DNA of 64,000 bases from Marihabitans asiaticum (GTDB lineage Bacteria; Actinomycetota; Actinomycetes; Actinomycetales; Dermatophilaceae), in the NCBI RefSeq assembly GCF_007828725.1, contig NZ_VIUW01000002.1:186001-250000 (forward strand), in the 5' to 3' direction. Positions 21,262 to 29,258 of this stretch are shown here, one piece after another. The notes beneath the pieces are model-generated. The model saw only the letters and a list, made by a program, of their open reading frames with translations. It searched no databases and had not been told where the DNA came from. Every line of letters starts with the position of its first letter. The first letter of the stretch is position 1. The translations under genes and the position numbers were made by a program.

Positions 21262-21291
21262 CCACAAGACCCAGCCAGCTGGGCGTTGTGG
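21262..21291. repeat. 30-bp degenerate palindrome, copy 2
   Basis: Half-site CCACAAGACCCAGCC followed by AGCTGGGCGTTGTGG. It has the same length and layout as copy 1, with 12 of 15 positions symmetric. It lies 37 bases downstream of the DUF559 stop. Confidence 0.75.
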
Positions 21292-21328
21292 AGCAACAGG
21301 GCCGCAACCAGACCTAGGGCGAAGGGGG

Positions 21329-22237
21329 TCAGGCAGCGACCATGAGGGCCCGGCGGAGCTTTTCCGCCACGACCGCCGGCTGGCGCAGGTCGTCCCACAT
21401 CAGGCGGACGACCACATACCCCCGGGCTCGGAGGTCGTCCTCCCGCCGCTTCTCCCGGACAAGCGCCGCGCGGTCGTCGTACTTGAGCGCTCCGTCGAAT
21501 TCGACGATCACATTGGTCCCCTCGATGAGGAAGTCGACCCGGTACGGTCCGATTTCCACCTGAGGACGAAGGGCGAAGCCCAGCTGCTGGCACACCAGGG
21601 CTGTCAGGGACTCACCCGGTGACTCACGCCGACTGTCCGCCTGCGCCACGGCCGCGCGTACTGCGGATACTCCGCGGACGCCGCGCGGCAGGGCTTTGGC
21701 GGCGACGGCGAGATCAGCCTCGGTGACCAGTCGCCGGCGAAGCGCCGCGTCGGCTGCGACCAGAGCCGTCGATGGGTTACCCGTCACCCCGGACCACACG
21801 ATGGCGGCGGCGACCCCGACGGTCGACTCGGCAGTGGTGAGCAGGTCGTGCCTCATGACCTGCTCAAGCGGGTGCGAACCGGCCCACACCGAGTAATCCG
21901 CCCGCCGTCGAGTCGCGGAGGCGCGGGGACTGTAGAGATGAACCCGGTCGAGCCCTGCCCGCACCACAGGAAGCCCGTGGACCAGGAGGGCAGTGTGCCC
22001 GTGCGCACCGATTTCACCGACCTGACGGCGCATGAGCGCTATCGCACGGATGAGGTGCCAGGTCTCGGGGTTCGCCTCGGTGGTGGTCGTCCACGCTCCA
22101 CGAACCACACGCCGGATGCCCAGCTCGTTGGCGTGCGGACCGAGGTCGAACCTGCTCAGACCTACCTCCTCGGCGTCGCTGGTCATGAGCACGCTGTTGA
22201 TCGCTCGAGCCGCCAAGGCGTCGCGGAACTCCTCCAT
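21329..22237 (-). CDS. AbiEi-antitoxin-like N-terminus fused to DUF559 (Vsr-like nuclease fold)
   Basis: About 302 aa. The N-terminal part (GLSRFDLGPHANELGIRRVVRGAW) resembles the winged-helix AbiEi antitoxin domain common in actinobacterial DUF559 proteins. The C-terminal part has the PD-(D/E)XK pattern: YRVDFLIEGTNVIVEFDGALKYDD with Asp and Glu-Phe-Asp acidic residues, then EKRREDDLRARGYVVVRLMWDDL. Such genes are abundant, solitary and unassigned. ATG at 22237 is chosen; a GTG at 22285 would add 16 low-complexity residues containing the GCGAAGGGG motif. The gene stands alone between palindromes at 21202-21291 and 22298-22327. Confidence 0.82.
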   Translation of the reverse strand: MEEFRDALAARAINSVLMTSDAEEVGLSRFDLGPHANELGIRRVVRGAWTTTTEANPETWHLIRAIALMRRQVGEIGAHGHTALLVHGLPVVRAGLDRVHLYSPRASATRRRADYSVWAGSHPLEQVMRHDLLTTAESTVGVAAAIVWSGVTGNPSTALVAADAALRRRLVTEADLAVAAKALPRGVRGVSAVRAAVAQADSRRESPGESLTALVCQQLGFALRPQVEIGPYRVDFLIEGTNVIVEFDGALKYDDRAALVREKRREDDLRARGYVVVRLMWDDLRQPAVVAEKLRRALMVAA

Positions 22238-22297
22238 GGGACCACTGTGGCGGCTCTCCCCCCTTCGCCCTCCTGGGTTATTCACAGCCCTGGCCGG

Positions 22298-22327
22298 CCA
22301 CGAAACCCAGCCAGCTGGGTCTTGTGG
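22298..22327. repeat. 30-bp palindrome, copy 3 (upstream side of the DUF559 gene)
   Basis: CCACGAAACCCAGCC followed by AGCTGGGTCTTGTGG. The left half is identical to copy 1 and the right half is the complement of the copy-2 type half-site. It lies between the DUF559 gene and the stop of ppx. Confidence 0.82.
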
Positions 22328-22366
22328 AGCCGCGACGCTTTGCGCGGAACGGCCGGGCGAAGGGGG

Positions 22367-23347
22367 TCAGTCGCCGGCCACGGCGTGGGCGGCGGCGGAG
22401 AAGGCGATGCCGTCGAGGATGTCCTTCTCGCTGGTGATGACCGGCAGGTCGGGTCCGTTGACCTCGGCGACCCGGGCAATGGTTTCGTGCCAGATGAGCG
22501 CCCCCGCGCCGATGACGTCGACGCGCCCGGGGTGCATGTACGGCAGCGCCGCCCGGGCGTCCCGGTCGGTCACGAGCAGGTCCGCCGCCCAGTGGAGCAC
22601 GTCGGCGGGGGTCATCCGGGCGAGATGGATCTGGTCGTGGTCGTAGCTGCGCAGCCCGAAGGCGTGGGCGGTCACCGTCGCGACCGAGCCGGCGAGACCG
22701 ACCACCGCGGAGACCGAGCCCAGCCCGACCCGGGTCTCGGCGTGGTCCAGCGCGGTGGCGATGTCCCAGCGCGCCCCCTCGACCTCCTCGGTGGTCGGCG
22801 GGTCCGAGCGCAGGTGCCGTTCGGTGAGCCGGACCGACCCGATGTCGAGCGAGACCCGCTCGGCCACCGCGTCCGTGCCGCGGACCAGCTCGGTGGACCC
22901 CCCGCCGATGTCGACGACGAGCACCGGCCCGTCGATGCCCAGCTCACCCAGCCCGCTCGTCGCTCCCGCGAAGGCCAGATCGGCCTCCTCGTCGCCAGAG
23001 ATCACCTCGGGGGCCACCTCGAGACCGTGCTCGGCGAAGGCCGAGCGCACCCCGTCGAAGAACTCGTCGGCGTTCGACGCGTCACGGCTCGCCGACGTCG
23101 CGACGAAGCGGACCGCGCTCACCCCTTCGGCCTGGCAGGTCTGCGCGTACTCGGCGGCCACCCGCAGCGTGCGCTCCAGCGCCTCGGGGTCCAGCCGCCC
23201 GGTCTGGTCCACCCCCTGCCCGAGCCGCACCACCTCGGTGCGCCGCACGACGTCGGCCAACGAGCCGACCTCGGCCGCGTCTTCCGGCACGTCTGCGACG
23301 AGCAGACGGATCGAGTTGGTCCCGCAGTCGATCGCTCCGACCCTCAT
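22367..23347 (-). CDS. ppx: Ppx/GppA-family exopolyphosphatase
   Basis: 326 aa. ATG 23347 follows GGAGGAAGGA at good distance. VGAIDCGTNSIRLLVAD is the N-terminal phosphate-binding motif of the actin-like fold, followed by VRFVATSASRDASN, ISGDEEADLAFAG and LVVDIGGGSTELV. The short form matches the mycobacterial Ppx2 lineage, one of two actinobacterial types, where polyphosphate hydrolysis versus (p)ppGpp binding is debated. Last gene of eno-ftsB-DUF501-ppx, overlapping DUF501 as ATGA. Confidence 0.92.
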   Translation of the reverse strand: MRVGAIDCGTNSIRLLVADVPEDAAEVGSLADVVRRTEVVRLGQGVDQTGRLDPEALERTLRVAAEYAQTCQAEGVSAVRFVATSASRDASNADEFFDGVRSAFAEHGLEVAPEVISGDEEADLAFAGATSGLGELGIDGPVLVVDIGGGSTELVRGTDAVAERVSLDIGSVRLTERHLRSDPPTTEEVEGARWDIATALDHAETRVGLGSVSAVVGLAGSVATVTAHAFGLRSYDHDQIHLARMTPADVLHWAADLLVTDRDARAALPYMHPGRVDVIGAGALIWHETIARVAEVNGPDLPVITSEKDILDGIAFSAAAHAVAGD

Positions 23348-23880
23348 CGTTGTCCTTCCTCCGTCGCCTCGCAGCAGCCGTCCTGCCACCACCGCGGCAG
23401 CATGGCCAGAGCCTCGTCACCTGGCAGGTTCACCCCCGGGCCCACGGCGAGGGAGTGGGCGACGAGGACGTGCAGGCACTTGACCCGGGTCGGCATCCCC
23501 CCGGCGGAGATGCCCTCGATCTCGGGAACCTCGCCCAGCTCGGCCCGCCGCCTCAGGTAGTCCTCGTGCGCCGAGCGGTAGGCGGCCGCCCACTCCTCGT
23601 CGGTGGCGAGCCGCTCGCTCATCCGGGCCATCACCCCTTCGCTCTCCAGGGTCGAGATGGCACCGGTGAGCCGCGGGCAGGTGGCGTAGAAGCTCGTCGG
23701 GAAGGGCGTCCCTCCGGGCAGGCGGGGCATGGTGCGCACGACGGCGGGGCAGCCGCAGGGACACCGCGCCGCCACCTCGACGGCGGCGCGTGCAGGGCGG
23801 CCGAGCTGACGACTGACCCAGGCGACGTCGTCGGGCGTGATCCGGGCCAGGTCGTTGCCGTGCTCGTCGAGCGGGGGCAT
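23344..23880 (-). CDS. DUF501 protein
   Basis: 178 aa. The start ATG overlaps the ftsB stop as TGATG and its stop overlaps ppx as ATGA. ARCPCGCPAVVRTMPRLPGGTPFPTSFYATCPRL is split around the conserved CPCG and CP cysteines of DUF501; GGMPTRVKCLHVLVAH and late CC residues follow. The Cys/His set suggests metal binding. Function unknown; always next to eno/ftsB/ppx in actinobacteria. Confidence 0.9.
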   Translation of the reverse strand: MPPLDEHGNDLARITPDDVAWVSRQLGRPARAAVEVAARCPCGCPAVVRTMPRLPGGTPFPTSFYATCPRLTGAISTLESEGVMARMSERLATDEEWAAAYRSAHEDYLRRRAELGEVPEIEGISAGGMPTRVKCLHVLVAHSLAVGPGVNLPGDEALAMLPRWWQDGCCEATEEGQR

Positions 23881-24412
23881 CAGGGCTGGGCCGGACGGGC
23901 GTCGGCGGCCTCGAGCGAGGCACTCAGGCGCTCGTACCACGGCCCGGCGGGCTCACCGGTCGCGGCCCCGGTCTGCGGGTCGATCGCGTCGTCCTCACCG
24001 GGATCGGCGTCGATGACCGTGTACGCCTTGTCACCGACCTTGACGAACTTCAGCCGCTCCCGGGCCTGGGCCTCGACGTACTCGTCGGTGGCCCACAGCT
24101 CCTTCTCGCGCTTGAGGTCGGCGACCGCCTGCTCCTGGGTGGCGACGTCCTCGCGCAGCGCTGCGATCCGGGAGCGCTGCTCGAGATAGCTCATCGACGC
24201 CGGCACGAGCATCATCCCCAGCAGCACGACGACGCAGCACAGCCCGATCCACCGCTGCGGGGTCATCCGCGGCCGGGTGGCGGCCCCCTTCGTCGTGGAC
24301 GGGCGAAGGGGGCGACCCGACGCACGCGACCGCCCCGCCGTGGCCTTGCGGCCGGGCGGTCGCGAGCCGGGGGCTCGCCGGGTGGCGGGGCGTCGCTGCG
24401 TCGGAGGGGTCA

Positions 24413-24413
<1 letters not shown>
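23880..24413 (-). CDS. Septum formation initiator, FtsB/DivIC family
   Basis: 177 aa. A basic Pro/Arg/Ala-rich cytoplasmic tail (1-50) precedes one transmembrane helix (WIGLCCVVVLLGMMLVPAS). An extracytoplasmic coiled coil (EQRSRIAALREDVATQEQ) and the DivIC motif LWATDEYVEAQARERLKFV follow. It should act with FtsL and FtsQ in divisome assembly. Overlaps eno and DUF501, each as TGATG. Confidence 0.9.
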
Positions 24414-25702
<1,289 letters not shown>

Positions 25703-25850
25703 TCACTCCTGTCGGGTGGACGAAGGGGGAGGCGAAGGTCGATGCCTCCCCTCGAGCCTAGAGCCGAGGCTATCCGGGGTGCAGGCCGGTTCCGCCGACC
25801 GACGCGCGGCGGTGGCGAGGACCTGATCGGGTCACCGCCCGGGAGGGAAT

Positions 25851-25873
25851 GGGTACGAGCCTTGGCAGGTGCG
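25851..25873. repeat. Dispersed 23-bp repeat, family B, copy 3
   Basis: GGGTACGAGCCTTGG followed by CAGGTGCG matches the reverse complement of the 37291 copy at 19 of 23 positions. It runs into a GCGAAGGGG motif at 25871. It lies at the end of the aldehyde dehydrogenase remnant, and broken halves (GGCAGGTGCGGGG and GAGTACCTGCCC) lie at the remnant's other end near 26105-26145. Confidence 0.6.
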
Positions 25874-25879
25874 AAGGGG

Positions 25880-26125
25880 GAGGGCACCAGGACCCCGAAC
25901 CGGGGTAGGCGGATAGGGCCGTCGGAGAACCAGGCCTCCATCTTCCTGATGAAGAGGTCGTACTTCGTGCGCGTGTAGGGAAACCAGCTGGCCTCGATGC
26001 TGGCGCTGTCCTTGTCGAGGACGACCGACGTGGCGTTGGTGAAGGACCGAAGACCGGCGACGCCCTTGTACCTCCCCACCCCGGACTGGTCGCTCCCACC
26101 GAAGGGCAGGTGCGGGGTCCGCCGC
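25880..26125 (-). pseudogene. C-terminal remnant of an aldehyde dehydrogenase
   Basis: In the 570-base gap between eno and the next gene, the minus strand encodes PHLPFGGSDQSGVGRYKG followed by AGLRSFTNATSVVL and WFPYTRTKYDLFIRKMEAW. The first part is the hallmark C-terminal block of aldehyde dehydrogenases (LPFGG...SG.GRY.G...F). Third codon positions are strongly GC, so this was recently coding. A stop lies in frame at about 26152, the catalytic domain is absent and no natural stop follows, so it is a decayed fragment. The rest of 25697-26266 contains no gene. Confidence 0.75.
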
Positions 26126-26266
26126 CGAGGTCCGAGTACCTGCCCACTCGCTCACGTGCTGGGTCATGCCTGCCCTCCTGTCCCGAGCACGACCTTACTC
26201 GCGGGTAGCGCAGTCCATCGCATCCGGCACCTGGCGGCGCCCACCGCCCGGCCTGCCACTCGTGTC

Positions 26267-27874
26267 CTACGCTCTCTTGTCGCGCCAGCTGCGAATCCTG
26301 AGCCGCGCCTGGTCTCTCATCGCGGCTCCGGGGAGGCGCTGCTTCTTCCGGATCTCCTCGATCTGCCGTTGCAACGAACGCTGCGCGCTTGACGCGTCCT
26401 TCTTGCTCTTCTCGAGTTCCCGCTGGAGCCGGTCGCACCTGTCCTCCAACTGTTCGCCCTTGCGGCTCAGCTGAAGAACTGTCTGCGCCATGGCCTTATG
26501 ATCGCGTCGCCGCTCCTTCACCTCCAGCGTCAAGTTCTGCCGGGTTCGGTTCAAGGCGTCGTGGACGCCGGTGAAGACCGCTAATGCCTCCTGATCTTGA
26601 GCCGTCCCCCACCGGTAGGGCTGCGTCGTGATCGGAACGTCCTCGGTCATGACATCTCCGGTGCCGTGGATGCTGGCGACGATGCCGTCCCACCACTGCA
26701 CCTGGTGACGCCCCGCCGCCTGACCAGCCTCCTTCAGATGTGCGCTGAGCTGGGCGCGATCATCCATCAACTCGTCCACGAGCTTCTGACCGAACACTCC
26801 GTTCCAGCCCTCGAAGGGGACTGCGAACGTGCTCATGCCGAAGTGCTCAAGAGCGCCGCGCATCCGGATCATCGAGTAATGGCTGGTCACCAGACCGATG
26901 GCGGGAACGCCGACCGCTGGGCCGAAGACGAGCGGGTGGTATCGGGTGGACACTGTGAACTCGGCCGCAGAGGTCACCCGCGCCACCTGCGCTGCCGAGA
27001 GGACCGGAAGTTCGTGAACCCGGGAGCTCGTCATGAGATTACTAATGTGCGCGTGACCTTGGCAGTCCTGATCCTGGCGGTCACGGGCACCAAGGGCCCC
27101 TGTATGGGGCGCCAGGACGATGTCGACATCACAGCTGGCCACGATGTGGTCCAGAGCCGTGGCGATCGTCCTGTAGTACTCCTGCGGACGCATCAGAGTC
27201 GCACCGGGGTGGACTGTGAAACTGCCTATGACGAACCTGGACGGCAAGGAGACATCCACCTCCGGTACCGTCGAATCGGTTTGCGGGATGAGGACCGCGT
27301 CGTCGTAGGTGAGCACGACCGCCTCGGGACGCGCAACAAGTGTTCTCATCAGCTGGGCGGATGTGCGTTCACGAACTCCGAAGACCACAGCTCGGTCGGC
27401 GATCTCCTTGACAATCTCTCGATCCTGCGTCGACAGGTGTGGCCCGACCGACTGGCTGGAGACGTACAGCGGGACCTCATGGAAGGCCGCGATGCGCGAT
27501 AGCGCCAGGCGATCGAAAAGGTGGTGCTCACCCGACGAGTTCAGGTTGCCACCCCCAGCGATAACCACGGCGTCGGCGCTACTTACAGCGTCTACTGCCG
27601 ATCGCATCGACTCTGGGACCTCGCCCTCTCCCCGCAGTCCATTCTCGAGCGCCTTCATCAACCTCAGCTTCTTCGGCCGGGGAACACCCCGCAGGCCCAG
27701 CCGTGGCACGGTCGCGGTTGCGTAGTGCTCCGCCGACAGCTGAGGGTCGCCGGAGACGAGGGTGACATCTGCGCCGCGTTGCTTCAGCTGGGTGATCGCC
27801 ACCTCTGTCATGGCCTCATCTCCGAGGTGGTAGTTCCCGGACTTGCTGACGTCACCGATGACTACGACTCGCAC
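26267..27874 (-). CDS. Polysaccharide pyruvyl transferase family protein with C-terminal coiled coil
   Basis: 535 aa. VRVVVIGDVSKSGNYHLGDEAM is the nucleotide-sugar fold start of the CsaB/WcaK family; VVIAGGGNLNS, VPLYVSSQSVGP, GVRERTSAQL and VSTRYHPLVFGPAVGVPAIGL follow. These enzymes add pyruvate ketals to cell-surface glycans. A coiled coil (about 440-505, Glu/Lys/Arg-rich) closes the protein. GTG 27874 follows AAGGAG and is preferred over a GTG at 27892 without one. Base composition and codon use are visibly less GC-biased than the neighbours. It lies 14 bases after mazG and breaks the conserved eno-mazG spacing, so acquisition by transfer is likely. Confidence 0.87.
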   Translation of the reverse strand: MRVVVIGDVSKSGNYHLGDEAMTEVAITQLKQRGADVTLVSGDPQLSAEHYATATVPRLGLRGVPRPKKLRLMKALENGLRGEGEVPESMRSAVDAVSSADAVVIAGGGNLNSSGEHHLFDRLALSRIAAFHEVPLYVSSQSVGPHLSTQDREIVKEIADRAVVFGVRERTSAQLMRTLVARPEAVVLTYDDAVLIPQTDSTVPEVDVSLPSRFVIGSFTVHPGATLMRPQEYYRTIATALDHIVASCDVDIVLAPHTGALGARDRQDQDCQGHAHISNLMTSSRVHELPVLSAAQVARVTSAAEFTVSTRYHPLVFGPAVGVPAIGLVTSHYSMIRMRGALEHFGMSTFAVPFEGWNGVFGQKLVDELMDDRAQLSAHLKEAGQAAGRHQVQWWDGIVASIHGTGDVMTEDVPITTQPYRWGTAQDQEALAVFTGVHDALNRTRQNLTLEVKERRRDHKAMAQTVLQLSRKGEQLEDRCDRLQRELEKSKKDASSAQRSLQRQIEEIRKKQRLPGAAMRDQARLRIRSWRDKRA

Positions 27875-27888
27875 ACTGAACTCCTTGA

Positions 27889-28698
27889 TCACTCGTTAGT
27901 TGACGACCGCGCGTGACCGCTATTCGCAGCACGCCGCCGATGGGCTCGGTCAGTGCGTTCGTCCGCCTTGATCGCCGCCCACTGCGCCTCGACCTCCTCC
28001 GGGGTCGAGGCGCTCGACCCGCTGTAGACGTGCGGGTGCCGGCGGACCAGCTTGGCCACGAGGGTGTCGGCGACGTCGTCGATGGCGAAGGGGGTGTCGG
28101 CCTCGGTCCGCCCGTGGGCAGCCGGGTGGCTGCCCTCGGCGGCGACCCGAGCGTTGAAGAGCACCTGGAGCAGCAGGTCTCCCAGCTCTTCCTTGAGGTC
28201 CTCGTAGCGATGCGACCCGTCCGCGAGGCCCGCGATCGCCTCGGCGACCTCGCCCGCCTCCTCGACCGCGTACGGGGCGAGGGTCTCGTGGGTCTGCTCG
28301 GCGTCCCAGGGGCAGCCGCCGGGGCTGCGCAGGCGGTCCATCACGGCGACCGCGTCGAGGAGGTGGGCGCCGGGCAGGTCCCAGCTGCCGGCGAGGGGGG
28401 CGACGGGCAGCAGCGCATCGCGGCAGGCCTGGCTCACCAGGGTCGCATCGCCGTCGCAGAGCCAGACGACGTCGCCCTCGGCGGCGGCCGCGCGAAGGCG
28501 CTGGACCACCTCCGCGTCGCTGAGGTCACCGACCTCGACAACCGGGTGACCCGCGGCCTGCACCGCCGCGGCGAGGGGCTCGTCCGCGAGCCGGGCGAGG
28601 CGGGTGCGGGCGGTGGCGAGGCGCCGCCAGGCGGTCGCGCTGAGCAGTCCCGCTGCGACCCGCGGGCTGGCGGTGAGGAGGTGGACCTCGCCGGTCAC
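27889..28698 (-). CDS. mazG: MazG-family nucleoside triphosphate pyrophosphohydrolase
   Basis: 269 aa. The N-terminal 110 residues form a degenerate domain typical of actinobacterial MazG. The single MazG domain (about 115-230) holds RLRSPGGCPWDAEQTHETL, EEAGEVAEAI and LKEELGDLLLQVLFNA, with the EExxE and ExxD metal ligands. Removes aberrant NTPs such as oxidised nucleotides in mycobacteria. GTG start overlaps the lipoprotein stop as GTGA. Confidence 0.93.
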   Translation of the reverse strand: MTGEVHLLTASPRVAAGLLSATAWRRLATARTRLARLADEPLAAAVQAAGHPVVEVGDLSDAEVVQRLRAAAAEGDVVWLCDGDATLVSQACRDALLPVAPLAGSWDLPGAHLLDAVAVMDRLRSPGGCPWDAEQTHETLAPYAVEEAGEVAEAIAGLADGSHRYEDLKEELGDLLLQVLFNARVAAEGSHPAAHGRTEADTPFAIDDVADTLVAKLVRRHPHVYSGSSASTPEEVEAQWAAIKADERTDRAHRRRAANSGHARSSTNE

Positions 28699-29258
28699 GA
28701 CCCGGGGGCGTCGTCCTGCTCGACGGGGGCGAGCCAGTCGGGCTGGGAGTCCTGCAACCCCTTCGCCGGGTCGAAGGAGCCGTACCGGGGGTTGACCGAG
28801 ATGTCGGCGTCGTCGAGCTCCTCCGAGACGCTCGCCAGCTGCTCGGGCGACATCTGCTCGCGCACCGACTGGGCGCGGATGAACTCCACGGCACCGACCG
28901 AGCTGTCGATCTCGAGCTGGCCCAGGGCCTGCTGCACCGTCTTCGCCGACGGCACCGAGAGCCCGGCGTCCTGGGCCGTCTCGAGGATCTGCGGGGCGAA
29001 CATCAGGGTGCCGAGCACGTCGGAGGTGGTCAGGGTGGACTGACCGCCCTGCTTGGCGATGAACTCGTTCGACGCCTTCGTCGCCGACTGCACGTCACCC
29101 ACGCTCACGGTGAAGTCGTCGACGGTCGCCGCGGGCTCGCGCGGTGAGGTCTGCCCGAGGGACTCGGGGCGATCGCCGCCGGCGCCGGCGCACCCCGCGA
29201 GGCCGAGGCCGGTGGCGAGCGCCAAGGAGATGGTGGCGAGACGGTTGCGTCCGGTCAC
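28695..29258 (-). CDS. SurA N-terminal-like lipoprotein
   Basis: 187 aa from GTG 29258, with GGAAGGA upstream. Signal peptide MTGRNRLATISLALATGLG with a lipobox LAGC at about residues 20-23, so a lipoprotein. The body (VDDFTVSVGDVQSATKASNEF, then FIRAQSVREQMSPEQL) resembles the SurA-like peptide-binding domain. Position between mfd and mazG matches mycobacterial lpqU only in being a lipoprotein; family identity is inferred. Its start overlaps the mfd stop as GTGA. Confidence 0.82.
   Translation of the reverse strand: MTGRNRLATISLALATGLGLAGCAGAGGDRPESLGQTSPREPAATVDDFTVSVGDVQSATKASNEFIAKQGGQSTLTTSDVLGTLMFAPQILETAQDAGLSVPSAKTVQQALGQLEIDSSVGAVEFIRAQSVREQMSPEQLASVSEELDDADISVNPRYGSFDPAKGLQDSQPDWLAPVEQDDAPGS

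Noticed and set aside
18417-21317. A 966-codon plus-strand open frame opposite metB and cbs
   Set aside because: It is a shadow of two intact PLP-enzyme genes and runs through the tRNA gene.
22238-22285. GTG start for the DUF559 gene at 22285
   Set aside because: The added 16 residues are low complexity and are encoded by a copy of the repeated motif; ATG 22237 gives a normal N-terminus, although neither start has a strong ribosome site.
21181-22366. Insertion sequence or integrative element at the tRNA
   Set aside because: There is no transposase or integrase, no tRNA-end duplication and no target-site repeat that I could find; the palindromes are reported as repeats only.
25770-26438. Other long minus-strand frames in the eno-pyruvyl transferase gap
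   Set aside because: They give Arg/Pro/Ser-rich products without recognisable blocks; only the frame with the aldehyde dehydrogenase signature looks coding.
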